Assembly: GCA_938005545.1 (NCBI GenBank)
Contig: CALKXV010000033.1
Location: forward strand, 1-64,000
Direction of reading: 5' to 3'
DNA: 64,000 nucleotides
Origin: an uncultured Paracoccaceae bacterium
GTDB lineage: Bacteria; Pseudomonadota; Alphaproteobacteria; Rhodobacterales; Rhodobacteraceae
This document shows positions 8,301 to 18,800 of the stretch, piece after piece; position 1 is the stretch's first letter, and every line of letters starts with the position of its first letter. The translations under genes and the position numbers were made by a program. The notes beneath the pieces were generated by a model. It did no database searches and had not been told where the DNA came from. It saw nothing but the letters and a program-made list of their open reading frames with translations.

Positions 8301-9499
8301 GCCACCACCTCGGGTCCGCCAATGCGGTTGTCGATCTCTTGGATCTGATCCGGAGTCAGTACATCTTCGATCTGGGTGAGCCCGTCATAGCGCGCGGCGG
8401 CCATTTCCAATTCGGGTGTTGCGCGTGCGATTTCCCAGCGTTTTTCGTCCCTAAGTGCGCGGGAGGCCCGCGCTTTGCCGTCATCGGTTGCCACTCCGTC
8501 GGCCAAAGCAAGGCCTTCGCGTTTCAAAAGGCGCAGGGTCAAGGGTTCGTAAATTGGTTGCCCTTGTGCCAGCGCCAACAGGCCCTGGCGCAGATGAACG
8601 CCGGATTGAAACCGGCGGTGCCGGATCAGCGATGACAAAAGACCACGACCCGGCGCAAACAACATCGAAAGCGCGAACATCGCAAAGCTGATCAAAACGA
8701 TCAAGGGCCCGGTCGGCAGGTCTGGCGCGGAGGCGGACAGCGCTGCACCGATCCATGCTGCGAGTGCGCCGAAAACACCGGCAAACATCACGACATTTTC
8801 CGCGCGATCCGTCCAAAAGCGCGCAGTCACCGGCGGGATGATCAAAAGTGCAACGATCAGAATAAGGCCGACAACTTTGAGACCAACGACCGTAACACCC
8901 AAAACCAAACCCATCATCACCAGATCGATCCGGTCCAAATTCATGCCCGACGTTGCCGCAAATCCGGGATCAAACGCCACCATTGTCATGGGCCGACGAT
9001 AAAGAAACACCAAGCCCACAACGCCCGCGCCACCAATTGCGATCAACAATGCATCGGAAAACAGCATACCTGCCGTTGAGCCAAGCAGGAAGCTTTCAAG
9101 TCCCGCCTGCCCGCCTGTATCCATGTTTTGAATGACCGTCAGCAGGACAATGCCGAAGCTGAAGAAGGCCGACAGAACTGCGCCGATGGCTGCGTCCTCG
9201 GATAGCCGCGTGCGCGAAGTCAACCATTGCACCGACATCAAACCCAGCATCGCGGTGATTGCGGACCCAACCAAAAGCCCCGGCAAATTGCGCCCGTCAA
9301 AGCCCAAAAGCGTCAACGTGATAAAGGCCAGCCCGACGCCCGGCAATGTTGCATGTGCGATTGCATCGCTGACCAGTGCACGTTTGCGCAAAAACAAAAA
9401 CGTTCCGGTGACCCCGGCCGCCAACCCAAGCAAGATCGCACCAATTGTGACCAGCGTGGCGTTATAGCCAAGCTGAAACGTCAGCGCTTCAAAGAACAT
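8297..9499 (-). CDS. sitC: Metal ABC transporter permease with C-terminal winged-helix-like extension (SitC/TroC type)
   Basis: A 400-residue ABC-3 family permease. The first 285 residues are the membrane domain (FLRKRALVSDAIAHATLPGV, KVVGLILIVALLIIPPVTAR). About 110 further residues are soluble (GVHLRQGLLALAQGQPIYEP onward) and resemble the winged helix plus metal-binding region of DtxR/MntR proteins. Such fused permeases occur in other Mn/Fe importers; the tail may sense cytoplasmic metal. It lies 3 bp after the ATPase gene and overlaps the next permease by 4 bp. Confidence 0.85.
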   Translation of the reverse strand: MFFEALTFQLGYNATLVTIGAILLGLAAGVTGTFLFLRKRALVSDAIAHATLPGVGLAFITLTLLGFDGRNLPGLLVGSAITAMLGLMSVQWLTSRTRLSEDAAIGAVLSAFFSFGIVLLTVIQNMDTGGQAGLESFLLGSTAGMLFSDALLIAIGGAGVVGLVFLYRRPMTMVAFDPGFAATSGMNLDRIDLVMMGLVLGVTVVGLKVVGLILIVALLIIPPVTARFWTDRAENVVMFAGVFGALAAWIGAALSASAPDLPTGPLIVLISFAMFALSMLFAPGRGLLSSLIRHRRFQSGVHLRQGLLALAQGQPIYEPLTLRLLKREGLALADGVATDDGKARASRALRDEKRWEIARATPELEMAAARYDGLTQIEDVLTPDQIQEIDNRIGGPEVVA

Positions 9500-9502
9500 G
9501 GG

Positions 9503-10309
9503 TTACCCAAGCGCGGGGATGGCATTCGCCCCGGTCATATCAAGCCGCCCGCCATAGGCCGATTCAAGTGCCTCGGCAGTAAACGCTTCGGCCACTGTGC
9601 CTTCGCTGACTTTGCGCATGTTCAGGATCAGCGCATCGTCAAAGTATTCGGTTACGGTCGATAGATCATGATGCACCGCAATCACTGTTTTTCCGTCGGC
9701 GCGAAGATCTTTCAACACGTCAATGATCGCGCGTTCGGTTGCTGCGTCAACGCCTGCAAAGGGTTCGTCCAACAGGTAAAGATCGGCATCCTGCGCAAGG
9801 GCACGAGCCAAAAACACGCGTTGTTGTTGACCGCCCGACAGTTGACCAATTTGGCGTCCGGCGAAATCTTCCATGCCAACGCGGGCCAGACAGCCCATCA
9901 CATGTGCCTTATGCGCGCGCGAATACCGGCCCAAAAGCCCAAGCTTGGAATAGAGCCCCATACCAACTACATCCACGACCCGTGCCGGGAAATCCCAATC
10001 AACGCTTGCACGCTGTGGAACATAGGCCAGCTTGTCTCGGTTTTCTGTAAGCGGCGCGCCAAAGATCGTCGCCGTCCCGGCCAATGGCTTCACGATACCA
10101 AGCGCCGCTTTCAACAGTGTTGATTTGCCAGCGCCATTCGGCCCGATGATCGCCGTCATCATGCCCTTGCGGAATGTGGCATCGACGGAAAAGATCGCCG
10201 GTTTCTGATCGTAAAACACCGTCATCCCCCGGATGGCGAGCGGACTTTCCTGAACTGCGCGCAGTTCCATCGCTTTGTTGTCGATGTCAGACAGATAGGG
10301 TTGCGCCAT
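9503..10309 (-). CDS. sitB: Metal ABC transporter ATP-binding protein (SitB/TroB type)
   Basis: A 268-residue ABC ATPase. Walker A is GPNGAGKST near residue 55, the signature is LSGGQQQRVFLARALAQ, Walker B is LYLLDEPFAGVD and the switch His is in AVHHDLSTV. The Q-rich signature and DEPFAGVD are characteristic of manganese/zinc/iron importers. It is 6 bp from the solute-binding gene upstream and 3 bp from the first permease gene downstream. Confidence 0.92.
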   Translation of the reverse strand: MAQPYLSDIDNKAMELRAVQESPLAIRGMTVFYDQKPAIFSVDATFRKGMMTAIIGPNGAGKSTLLKAALGIVKPLAGTATIFGAPLTENRDKLAYVPQRASVDWDFPARVVDVVGMGLYSKLGLLGRYSRAHKAHVMGCLARVGMEDFAGRQIGQLSGGQQQRVFLARALAQDADLYLLDEPFAGVDAATERAIIDVLKDLRADGKTVIAVHHDLSTVTEYFDDALILNMRKVSEGTVAEAFTAEALESAYGGRLDMTGANAIPALG

Positions 10310-10315
10310 GATTTG

Positions 10316-11287
10316 TTAGCTTCCCACGCTTAGTTTGCCGGACATACCGCGGGCAGGCACAGTGCCGCCCAAACCATCTGCGATCATGGTGACGTTGTGG
10401 TCGATCATCCCAATATAGGTGCCTTCGTATGTTCCCGCAGCACCCATGGCATCTGAATAAAGCTCGCCGCCAACGCGGATGGTCCAACCCTGTGACGCTA
10501 CGCCTTCGATCAAGGCCCGAACGGATCGATCAGACACCGAACTTTCCACGAAAACCGCTCCGATCTTACGCTCGACCAAAAGGTTCACGAGCTCGGTCAT
10601 CCGGTTCAGCCCTGCTTCGCTTTCAGTCGAAATTCCTTGAATACCGATCACTTCGAAGCCGTATGCGCGGCCAAAGTAATTGAAGGCGTCATGGGCCGTG
10701 ACCAGAACGCGCGCCTTTTCAGGCACACTGGACAAAACATTGGCACTATAGTCGGTCAGCGCATCGATTTCAGCGATAAATACTGTGGCGTTGGCCGTGA
10801 AAGCCTCCGCATTTGAAGGGGACACTTGCGTCAGCGCAGATTGCACGCCCGTCACAACGTCGCGCCAAAGTTTTGGATCCATCCAGACATGGGGATCATA
10901 CCGGTTGGCATAGTCATCGTGGGCGATCAGCTTGTCGTTTGACACAACCTCGGCCACCGCTGTCACCTCAGTCCGGCTTGCAATGTCGCCCAGAACGCCT
11001 TCCATTTGGGCTTCCAGATACAAACCGTTCCACAACACCAGATCAGCCTTTGCCATCGCGACAATATCCGTACGGGTCTGGCGATAAGCGTGTGGATCAA
11101 CGCCCGGCCCCATAAGCGCGCGCACCTGGACAAGGTCGCCACCAACACGGCGGGCTGTGTCTGCAATCATTCCGGTCGTCGCGACAACAGCCAAGGGATT
11201 GGTCGCAGCCACGGCACGCGACGCGCCCATGCTTGCAGCGACAAGGCCGCTGCCCAACCCTTTCAGAACTGTTCTGCGCGAATACAC
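10316..11287 (-). CDS. sitA: Mn/Fe ABC transporter solute-binding protein (SitA/TroA type), Tat-exported
   Basis: A 323-residue cluster-A-I binding protein. The GTG at 11287 gives MYSRRTVLKGLGSGLVAAS, a twin-arginine signal. Likely metal ligands are His in GVDPHAYRQT, His in YDPHVWMDPKLW, Glu in FVESSVSDRS and Asp in LYSDAMG. This His2-Glu-Asp set fits Mn/Fe, and the His-rich loop typical of ZnuA is absent. An open frame continues 96 codons upstream without homology. It is the first gene of the sit operon and is divergent from copA. Confidence 0.85.
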   Translation of the reverse strand: MYSRRTVLKGLGSGLVAASMGASRAVAATNPLAVVATTGMIADTARRVGGDLVQVRALMGPGVDPHAYRQTRTDIVAMAKADLVLWNGLYLEAQMEGVLGDIASRTEVTAVAEVVSNDKLIAHDDYANRYDPHVWMDPKLWRDVVTGVQSALTQVSPSNAEAFTANATVFIAEIDALTDYSANVLSSVPEKARVLVTAHDAFNYFGRAYGFEVIGIQGISTESEAGLNRMTELVNLLVERKIGAVFVESSVSDRSVRALIEGVASQGWTIRVGGELYSDAMGAAGTYEGTYIGMIDHNVTMIADGLGGTVPARGMSGKLSVGS

Positions 11288-11299
11288 CTGGCCGGAACC

Positions 11300-11345
11300 T
11301 TTTTTGAGAATAAGTCGCAATTGCACTTTATATGAGAACCATTCG
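11300..11345. promoter_or_regulatory. sitA promoter region with AT-rich imperfect palindromes
   Basis: The stretch upstream of sitA contains a GCAATTGC palindrome (about 11317-11324) flanked by related GAGAA words (TGAGAATAAGT on one side, ATATGAGAAC on the other). In Rhodobacteraceae, sit operons are commonly controlled by the Fur-family manganese regulator Mur, whose sites are AT-rich palindromes containing TTGC/GCAA. I cannot confirm a match to a Mur box. Confidence 0.25.
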
Positions 11346-11367
11346 CAAAAAGTCAAGAGGCCGCCCC

Positions 11368-11398
11368 TTGACCTTCCAGCAACTAGAACCTTTATGTA
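11368..11398 (+). promoter_or_regulatory. CueR-type promoter of copA with 19-bp spacer
   Basis: A -35 TTGACC (11368-11373) and a -10-like TATGTA (11393-11398) are separated by 19 bp, the stretched spacing typical of MerR-family promoters. Between them lies an imperfect dyad, ACCTTCCAG-CAA-CTAGAACCT. The left half matches the ACCTTCC half-site of copper MerR operators; the right half is degenerate. The predicted start of transcription (about 11404-11406) coincides with the copA ATG, and no Shine-Dalgarno is visible, so copA mRNA may be leaderless. Confidence 0.65.
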
Positions 11399-11405
11399 GC
11401 CTTCT

Positions 11406-13625
11406 ATGGAACTTTCCCACCAACCCGAGCGATTTCGCGCAACGGGACTGAACTGCGCGTCTTGCGTTGGACGGCTTGAAACCGCCTTGAAATCCACGCC
11501 CGGCGTGATTGAGGCTCGTGTCAATCTTGCTGACTCCAGTGTTTCGCTGGTGCGCGACGCGCATTTGGATACCAATGAACTTTTCGAAACCGCGCGACGG
11601 GCCGGCTATCCGATTGTCAGGGAAACGCCTGACGCCGGTACAGCCGGTACACATGACGACGTGTCCCGCCTTCGACGTGATACCCTTCTCGCGGCGGCTC
11701 TGGTTCTTCCGGTTTTTCTGGTCGAAATGGGCGGGCACTTGATCCCGCAGATCCACCACGCCATTGACCGCGCCATCGGCATGCAAACCAGTTGGGTTCT
11801 TCAGTTTATTCTGATCGGACTGGCGTTGATCATTCCCGGTCGTCGGTTCTTTGCACGAGGCCTTCCCGCGCTGTTGCGAAGGCGACCTGATATGGATGCG
11901 CTCGTTGTTCTCGGCACATCTGCCGCTTTCGGTTACTCCACTGTCGCAACGTTTCTGCCAGATATCCTGCCTCCCACAATGCGCAATGTCTATTTCGAAG
12001 CGGCGGGTGTGATCCTTGTGCTGATCCTCTTTGGCCGTCTTCTGGAAACCCGCGCAAAGAACCTGGCGAGCGCGGCTATTCAAACCTTGATCGGGTTGCA
12101 GCCGAAAACTGTGCGCATCGTGCAGAATGGCATTGAACAAGATTTGGCCATTGAAGACCTCCGCATCGGCGACCACATCCGCGTCCGGCCCGGCGAACGT
12201 CTGGCCGCCGACGGTGTGATTCTGGAAGGCACATCCTATATCGACGAAAGCATGTTGACGGGTGAAGCCAAACCTGTGTCCAAGGCCAAAGGTGACGCTG
12301 TCACGGGTGCCACGGTGAATGGCACCGGGTCACTATTGATCCGTGCCGACCGTGTGGGCCAAGACACCGTGCTGGCCGAAATCGTCCGCATGGTTCAAAC
12401 CGCACAAAGTGCGCGGCTCCCAGTTGAAGCTTTGGTTGACCGGATCACTGCAATATTCGTGCCAGCGGTCATTTTCATAGCCCTTGCCACAGTACTCCTC
12501 TGGGCGATCTTTGCGCCCGAACTGGCTTTGGTCGCAGGCGTTTCGGTTTTGATCGTCGCTTGCCCCTGCGCCATGGGACTGGCCGTGCCGGTGTCGATTA
12601 TGACAGGTTCGGGCCGGGCGGCTGAACTGGGCATCCTCTTTCGGCAGGGCGATGCCTTACAGCGGCTAGGTAAAACAAGCGTGGTGGCCTTTGACAAAAC
12701 CGGAACGCTGACAGAAGGCACACCCGTTCTAACCGACGTAATCCTGGCAGACAGCTTCAGCCGGGATGACGTTCTAAAAGCCGCAGCCGCCGTCGAAGCC
12801 CAGTCAGAACACCCAATCGCCCAGGCAATCGCTGACGCAGTCGAAGCGCCCGAACAAGCTACAAATTTTCGCTCCATCACCGGTCGGGGCGTTGAAGCCA
12901 TTGTCCAGGGGCGCTTGGTTCAGATCGGATCGCACCGGATGATGGAGGCGGCAAAACTTGATGTCTCGCGCTTGCGCGAGCCCGTTAGATCACGCAGCGA
13001 AGCCGGAGAAACAACTGTATGCGTGGCAATTGATGGCAAACTGGCGGCGGTGCTGGCCGTCTCAGACCCTGTAAAAGAGACCGCGCCGAATGCGGTCAAA
13101 GCCTTACAAGCTTCAGGCCTGCGCGTTTCGATGATCTCAGGCGACAGTCAGTCCACCGCCACCGTTATCGCCACTAAACTTGGCATCACAGATATCACTG
13201 GCGACGCCATGCCCGACACCAAGGTCGGCGCCGTCCAATCCTTGAACGCATTCGGCCAAACCGCTTTCGTGGGCGACGGGATCAACGATGCGCCAGCCTT
13301 GGCAGCGGCGGATGTGGGAATTGCCATCGGCACGGGCACAGATGTGGCCATGGAAACCGCAGACGTTGTGCTGATGTCAGGTGACCCGAACGGCGTTGTC
13401 ACGGCGATCGGTCTCAGTCAGGCCACGATGCGAAACATCCAACAGAACCTCGGGTGGGCGTTTGGTTACAATATCCTGTTGATCCCGGTCACCGCAGGCC
13501 TGCTTTACCCCACCTTCGGGATTCTGCTGTCACCGATGTTAGCCGCAGGCGCAATGGCACTGTCGAGCGTTGCTGTGGTGACAAACGCTCTGCGTCTCAG
13601 ACGCTGGAAAGGACGCAAACCATGA
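11406..13625 (+). CDS. copA: Copper-exporting P1B-type ATPase CopA
   Basis: A 739-residue Cu(I) export pump of the inner membrane. It has one N-terminal heavy-metal-associated domain with CASC at residues 17-20, then paired transmembrane helices, the actuator loop with TGEAKPV, and the transmembrane CPC metal site near residues 386-388 ([12 protein letters not shown]). The phosphorylation motif DKTGTLTEG is near residue 429 and the hinge [10 protein letters not shown] near 623. No HMA repeat is present beyond the first. It overlaps cueR by 4 bp, forming a self-regulated copper-efflux operon. Confidence 0.95.
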   Translation: MELSHQPERFRATGLNCASCVGRLETALKSTPGVIEARVNLADSSVSLVRDAHLDTNELFETARRAGYPIVRETPDAGTAGTHDDVSRLRRDTLLAAALVLPVFLVEMGGHLIPQIHHAIDRAIGMQTSWVLQFILIGLALIIPGRRFFARGLPALLRRRPDMDALVVLGTSAAFGYSTVATFLPDILPPTMRNVYFEAAGVILVLILFGRLLETRAKNLASAAIQTLIGLQPKTVRIVQNGIEQDLAIEDLRIGDHIRVRPGERLAADGVILEGTSYIDESMLTGEAKPVSKAKGDAVTGATVNGTGSLLIRADRVGQDTVLAEIVRMVQTAQSARLPVEALVDRITAIFVPAVIFIALATVLLWAIFAPELALVAGVSVLIVACPCAMGLAVPVSIMTGSGRAAELGILFRQGDALQRLGKTSVVAFDKTGTLTEGTPVLTDVILADSFSRDDVLKAAAAVEAQSEHPIAQAIADAVEAPEQATNFRSITGRGVEAIVQGRLVQIGSHRMMEAAKLDVSRLREPVRSRSEAGETTVCVAIDGKLAAVLAVSDPVKETAPNAVKALQASGLRVSMISGDSQSTATVIATKLGITDITGDAMPDTKVGAVQSLNAFGQTAFVGDGINDAPALAAADVGIAIGTGTDVAMETADVVLMSGDPNGVVTAIGLSQATMRNIQQNLGWAFGYNILLIPVTAGLLYPTFGILLSPMLAAGAMALSSVAVVTNALRLRRWKGRKP

Positions 13626-14008
13626 ATATCAGCGATGTCGCCGAAGTCTCAGGCCTGCCACCGAAGACGATCCGTTATTATGAGGACATCGGATTGGTGC
13701 GACCCGCGCGCAGTTCCAATGGGTATCGGGTGTTCCAAGCAAACGATCTTCACAAGCTCACATTTCTCAGCCGATCCCGCGCCCTTGGGTTTTCGATTGA
13801 AGACTGTCGAACCCTTCTGGCGCTTTACGAAGACGAAGGGCGTGCCAGTTCCGAGGTGCGCGAAATCGCCCAGCGGCATTTGGCCGAAATCGCCCGCAAG
13901 ATCGCTGATTTGCAGTCTATGCAGGATACGTTGACCCATCTGATCAAAACCTGTGCGGGCAATGATCGACCCGACTGCCCAATTCTCGACGATCTGAGCC
14001 GCACCTGA
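13622..14008 (+). CDS. cueR: MerR-family copper-responsive regulator CueR
   Basis: A 128-residue MerR regulator. The N-terminal winged helix ([20 protein letters not shown]) is followed by a dimerisation coiled coil. The C-terminal loop CAGNDRPDC has the Cys-X7-Cys spacing that binds Cu(I), Ag(I) or Au(I). The ATG at 13622 overlaps the copA stop as ATGA. It most likely activates the copA promoter with the 19-bp spacer located upstream. Confidence 0.93.
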   Translation: MNISDVAEVSGLPPKTIRYYEDIGLVRPARSSNGYRVFQANDLHKLTFLSRSRALGFSIEDCRTLLALYEDEGRASSEVREIAQRHLAEIARKIADLQSMQDTLTHLIKTCAGNDRPDCPILDDLSRT

Positions 14009-14074
14009 CAATTGTGAAGGCCGTCCCCGCGCTTTGCCCTGTTGCTTACGAAAACCGGGCTATATCTAAACCTC

Positions 14075-15880
14075 ATGGTTTTATCAGTGTGGCACGGGAT
14101 TCTTAACAAGGCGACGGTCTTGGCCGCCATTCTTCTGTTCGCCGCACTGTCCGGTGCCGTGGCGCAGACCCGCATTACATTCGAACTCCCCGGTGCCAAT
14201 GACGCCCTTCGCGATGCCATCACTTCAGCTTCCTTGGTCAGGCAAACCCGTGATGATGGGGTCGTCGAACCCGCCGCCCTTTTGGCCGCTGCTCAGGCCG
14301 ATTATGCCCGGCTTTTGGGTGTGCTTTATGATCGTGGGCGTTTTGGCGGTGTTATTTCCATTCTTGTAAATGGGCGCGAGGCGGCAAGTTATTCTGCGTT
14401 GGCCCGGCTGAATTCGGTCACCGATGTCCGCATTCGTGTGGCGCAAGGCCCGCTTTACCGGTTTGGAACCGCGCGGGTTGCGCCCGTTCCGCACGGAACC
14501 ACTTCGCCTGAAGGTTTTGCGCCGGGTGCGACGGCGTCGACCAGTGCAATCGTTGCTGCCGCCGAACGGGCTGTGACCGACTGGCGCGATGCTGGTCATG
14601 CGAAGGTCGAGATTACCGATCAACGCATCACGGCGCGTCATGCGGACGCGCAGGTGGATACCAGTCTGACCGTCGCCCCCGGACCGCGACTCACTTTTGG
14701 GCCTGTAGCCGTGCGTGGGAATTCTGCCGTCAGTACGCGCCGCATCCTGAAGATCGCAGGTCTGGAAGAAGGCAAACGTTTTGAACCTGAGGAAATAGAA
14801 AACGCCGCCAACCGCCTTCGGCGATCCGGCAGTTTTGACTCCGTGACTGTCGATGAAGCGAAGGATATCGGCCCGAACGCCACTCTGCCACTGACCATTG
14901 GGGTAACCGAAGCGACCCCAAGGCGTTTTGGATTTGGCGCCGAGATCAGCACAGTTGATGGCCTGGGGCTCTCTGGTTTCTGGCTTCATCGCAACCTTTT
15001 GGGCGGGGCCGAACGGCTCCGCCTTGATGGCGAGATAGAAGGTTTGATCGGGCAAACAGGCGGTACGGACCTTAGGTTCGGGTTGCGTTACGAACGCCCG
15101 GCAACGCCTTCGACTGACATCGATCTATTTGCCGAATTAACGTATGAAATTCTGGATCAACCCAGTTTCAGCTCGGACACCACCGAATTCACGCTTGGAT
15201 TTACCCGATTTGCCAGCGACAGAACAACTCTGAACCTTGGTGCGGGGTTCTTGAAATCCAACACAGAAGACGAATTCGGGACCGAAAGCATTACATTGAT
15301 CACGCTGCCTTTCGGCGGGTTGCACGACCGACGCGACGACAAACTGGACGCCACAAAAGGGTTCTACGCTGATCTGGATGTGACACCATTTCTTGCGCTT
15401 TCGGGCACATCGAATGGCGCGCAGATCACCTTTGACGGTCGCGCCTACACCGGCGGCGAGCGTCTTACCTTCGCCGCGCGCGCTCAGATCGGCGCGCTTT
15501 TCGGGCCGTCAATCGAAGACAGCCCCGCGTTCTATCGGTTCTTCTCGGGCGGTGGCGGGTCCGTTCGCGGACAGGATTTCCAATCGCTTGGCGTTGAAGT
15601 TGGTGGCGTTTCAACCGGTGGGCGCAGCAAGCTTTTGCTATCAGGCGAAATTCGAGCCGATATGACCGACACCATCCAACTTGTGGGCTTTGTCGATTGG
15701 GGGACGGTCAGCGAAAATAGCCTGCCGGGTTTCAGCGGCGACAGCCATGCAGGCGCTGGTTTTGGTCTGCGTTACAAAACCGGGATTGGCCCAATTCGGC
15801 TTGATATCGCGGCACCCGTATCAGGATCGACACCGGCGGATGATTTTTTCATCTACGTTGGCATAGGGCAGGCGTTTTGA
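14075..15880 (+). CDS. tamA: TamA: BamA-family outer-membrane protein
   Basis: A 601-residue Omp85-family protein. The signal peptide (to about residue 30, ending GAVAQ) is followed by POTRA-like repeats (LTFGPVAVRGNSAVSTRRIL, FEPEEIENAANRLRRSGSFD) and a 16-strand-type beta-barrel ending VGIGQAF, with the terminal Phe usual for outer-membrane barrels. With TamB it spans the envelope and helps insert outer-membrane proteins or move lipids. A TTG at 14042 is an alternative start. Its stop shares one base with the tamB start. Confidence 0.9.
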   Translation: MVLSVWHGILNKATVLAAILLFAALSGAVAQTRITFELPGANDALRDAITSASLVRQTRDDGVVEPAALLAAAQADYARLLGVLYDRGRFGGVISILVNGREAASYSALARLNSVTDVRIRVAQGPLYRFGTARVAPVPHGTTSPEGFAPGATASTSAIVAAAERAVTDWRDAGHAKVEITDQRITARHADAQVDTSLTVAPGPRLTFGPVAVRGNSAVSTRRILKIAGLEEGKRFEPEEIENAANRLRRSGSFDSVTVDEAKDIGPNATLPLTIGVTEATPRRFGFGAEISTVDGLGLSGFWLHRNLLGGAERLRLDGEIEGLIGQTGGTDLRFGLRYERPATPSTDIDLFAELTYEILDQPSFSSDTTEFTLGFTRFASDRTTLNLGAGFLKSNTEDEFGTESITLITLPFGGLHDRRDDKLDATKGFYADLDVTPFLALSGTSNGAQITFDGRAYTGGERLTFAARAQIGALFGPSIEDSPAFYRFFSGGGGSVRGQDFQSLGVEVGGVSTGGRSKLLLSGEIRADMTDTIQLVGFVDWGTVSENSLPGFSGDSHAGAGFGLRYKTGIGPIRLDIAAPVSGSTPADDFFIYVGIGQAF

Positions 15881-18800
15881 TGCGCGGGTTTTGGATCGCC
15901 TTGTTCCTGACATTCGCGCAACCTTTGGCCGCTCAGGATAAACCGGGGTTTTTCGAACGGCTTTTTGGATCGGACAGCGCGGAAACCGACGAAGATCAAG
16001 GATCGGCGTTAGAACAATTGATCGAGGATCAGCTGTCAGATGCTGGTCGCCAGGTCAGTGTAGTCGGCTTTGAAGGCGCGTTAAGCGGAACCGCAACGCT
16101 GGAAAGCCTTACGATTGCGGACAAAGATGGCATCTGGTTCACGATCAACGACGCAGAGCTCGACTGGAGCCGTGCTGCGCTGCTGCGAGGCCGCATTGAG
16201 GTGGCCAAACTATCCGCGCGCGAGATCCTTTTGCCGCGTCTTTCGGCGGTCGACGCAACACAAGCCCCCACACCCGAGGCGTCCGGGTTCCAGTTGCCCG
16301 AACTGCCAGTCAGCATAGAATTGGGAGAGATTTCCGCCGATCGCGTCTTTATCGGCACACCCGTTTTCGGCGTCGAAACCGAAGTTGCCGCGAAGGGGAC
16401 GTTGTCACTGGAAGGCGGCGAAGGGGCGGCGAAACTGGACATCCTTCGTTTGGATGGGCGCGGCACGGTGACATTGGATGCAAGCTATGGAAATGCCTCA
16501 GGCGTTCTGGCCTTGGATCTGGCGTTGCAGGAAGACGCGGGTGGCATCCTTGCGACGCTCGCAGGCTTGCCCGGCGCACCATCGGTCGACTTTGGTATCA
16601 CAGGAACCGCACCTGTCAGCGCCTATACAGCGGATATCCGGCTGGCCACCGATGGCTTGGAACGGCTTACCGGACAAATCAGCACCTTCACCACCGATGA
16701 CCGAACGGGCGCAAATATCGACATCAGCGGCGACATCGCGCCTGTTTTTGCACCCCAGTATCGTCCGTTCTTTGGCGACGACATATCGCTAAGCGCGACA
16801 GCTTTTCAAACCTCGGACGGCACCAAGGTGCTGCAAGATCTAACGCTGAAAGCCCGCGCCATTGCACTGACCGGCGAGGCGTTTATCGATGCTGATGGCA
16901 TGCCACTTAGCTTCGACGTGGATGGGTTGATCGAAGACAAAACCGGTGCGCCTGTTCTGCTGCCGGTGTCGGGCGAAATCACCGAAGTCGACCGGGTGCG
17001 GCTTGATGTGGCATTCGATGCGTCGGATGGTGAAAACTGGTCCGGTATATTCGAGATCGATGGTCTAAACCGGGGTGATGTTACCGCGGACGTAGCAAAA
17101 CTCACCGTCGATGGCGAGATTGCGACCGGCACTGTGGCGGCGGTCAACGCGGAGGTGGCGTATCAGGTACAGAACCTAGATCTGGGCAATGCCTCGCTGG
17201 AAAGCGCCGTAGGCGATGACATCTCAGGCGCGGCTTTCATCGACTGGGAAAGCGGCGGTGATCTTAAGTTGTCGCGCCTGACGTTACTGGGCGAAACCTA
17301 CGGGCTGGACGGAAATGCGGTCCTTTCAAACACGGATGAGATACTCGAACTCAAAGGCGAGGCGCAGACGCGTGTCGACGACTTAGCCGTTTTTTCGGGC
17401 CTTGCCGCGCGTCAGTTAGGTGGCGCAGCAAAGCTTGACCTGACGTTCGACGCCGCACCGCTGGCTGGTACTTTCGATGTTATCGCGAAAGGAAGCGGAC
17501 GCGATTTGGCATTGGGCGATGCGCGCGTTGACGCCGTTCTGGCGGGCGTCTCGACGTTAGACATTCGCGCGTTACGCGATGCAGATGGTCTGAGCGTGAT
17601 GTTGAATACTGTCGAAACCGAACAGGCCCAATTGACCGGGCGGGCGCAACTGATGTCGGGCGGCTCGACCGTAAAGTTAGATGGGCGCTTGTCGAACGGG
17701 GCGCTTGTTTTGAAAGGCTTCGACGGACCAGTTGAGCTAGACATCGCAGGTCAGGAAGATTCCGCGCGAAACTGGGATGTCACCGCAGATATCCAAGGCA
17801 ACCAGATTGCGCTGGCCACCGATGGGCGATTGCTGAACCTTTACGATGCGCCACGCGCCGAAGGTCAGGCCACCGCAAATATTGGCGATCTGTCCCGATT
17901 TTCTGATCTTGCTGGACGCAACCTTGGGGGTGAACTTGAAGCCTCGGTCACCGGAGACGTGGCATTCGATCTTTCGACGTTTAGCGCCAAAGGAAGCCTG
18001 ACCGGAACGGACCTGACAACTGGCATGGCAGACGTGGATCGGCTGCTGGCCGGCAATGCCATGCTGGACATTGACGCATCCCACGCCAATGGACGCACAG
18101 AACTTTCCCAATTCTCGCTCCAAACTGGTGCGCTTGTGGCGTCTGCAAAAGGCATACTTGAAGATAGCGCAAGCCAGCTCGACCTAAACGCGCGCCTGAA
18201 CAACATTGCGCCCTTTGTGCCGGGATTGAATGGCCCGGTCACGCTTGACGGCGCACTTTCTGACGTCGGCGGTGACCGCCTGCGACTTAACTTTAACGGC
18301 ACCGGGCCAGGCGGCATCCGTGCAACGATTGCGGGCACCGCAACCGAGGATTTCAGCACGCTTGATGTGTCGTTGAATGGCGTCGCGCCCCTGGAATTGG
18401 CCAACCGGTTCATTGCCCCCACAACAATTATTGGGCAGACCAGCTTTGATCTGCGCCTTGCAGGCCCGCCGGATGTGTCTTCGATATCGGGGCGGATCAA
18501 CGCACAAAACGTGCGGCTTGTCGCCGCCGAAGCGGGTGTCGCCTTAAACAACGTTGCGATCGATGCCACGCTTGGGAATGGCCGTGCAAACCTGTCGATC
18601 AACGGAAACATTGACGGCGGCGGTCGGCTGGCAGTCGCCGGACCAATAGGGCTCGATGCGCCTAACACCACAGATCTTCAAGTAACGTTGACCAACGCGC
18701 GGATCACCGACCCGCGACTGTTCGATACCAGTCTTGGCGGCATCCTTCGCGTCACCGGACCACTTGCCAATGGTGCCCGGATATCCGGGGATCTCGTGCT

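Noticed and set aside
7585..8379. 264-codon plus-strand ORF opposite the sitD permease
   Set aside because: Composition is typical of an antisense frame of a membrane protein, and it spans the end of a well-supported permease gene.
11328..12176. 282-codon minus-strand ORF over the copA start
   Set aside because: It covers the copA HMA domain and the CueR promoter; residue composition is shadow-like and no family is visible.
14225..15055. 276-codon antisense ORF inside tamA
   Set aside because: No domain, and it is fully contained in a conserved gene.
17865..18671. 268-codon antisense ORF inside tamB
   Set aside because: Ser/Ala/Pro-rich shadow frame of the TamB repeat body.
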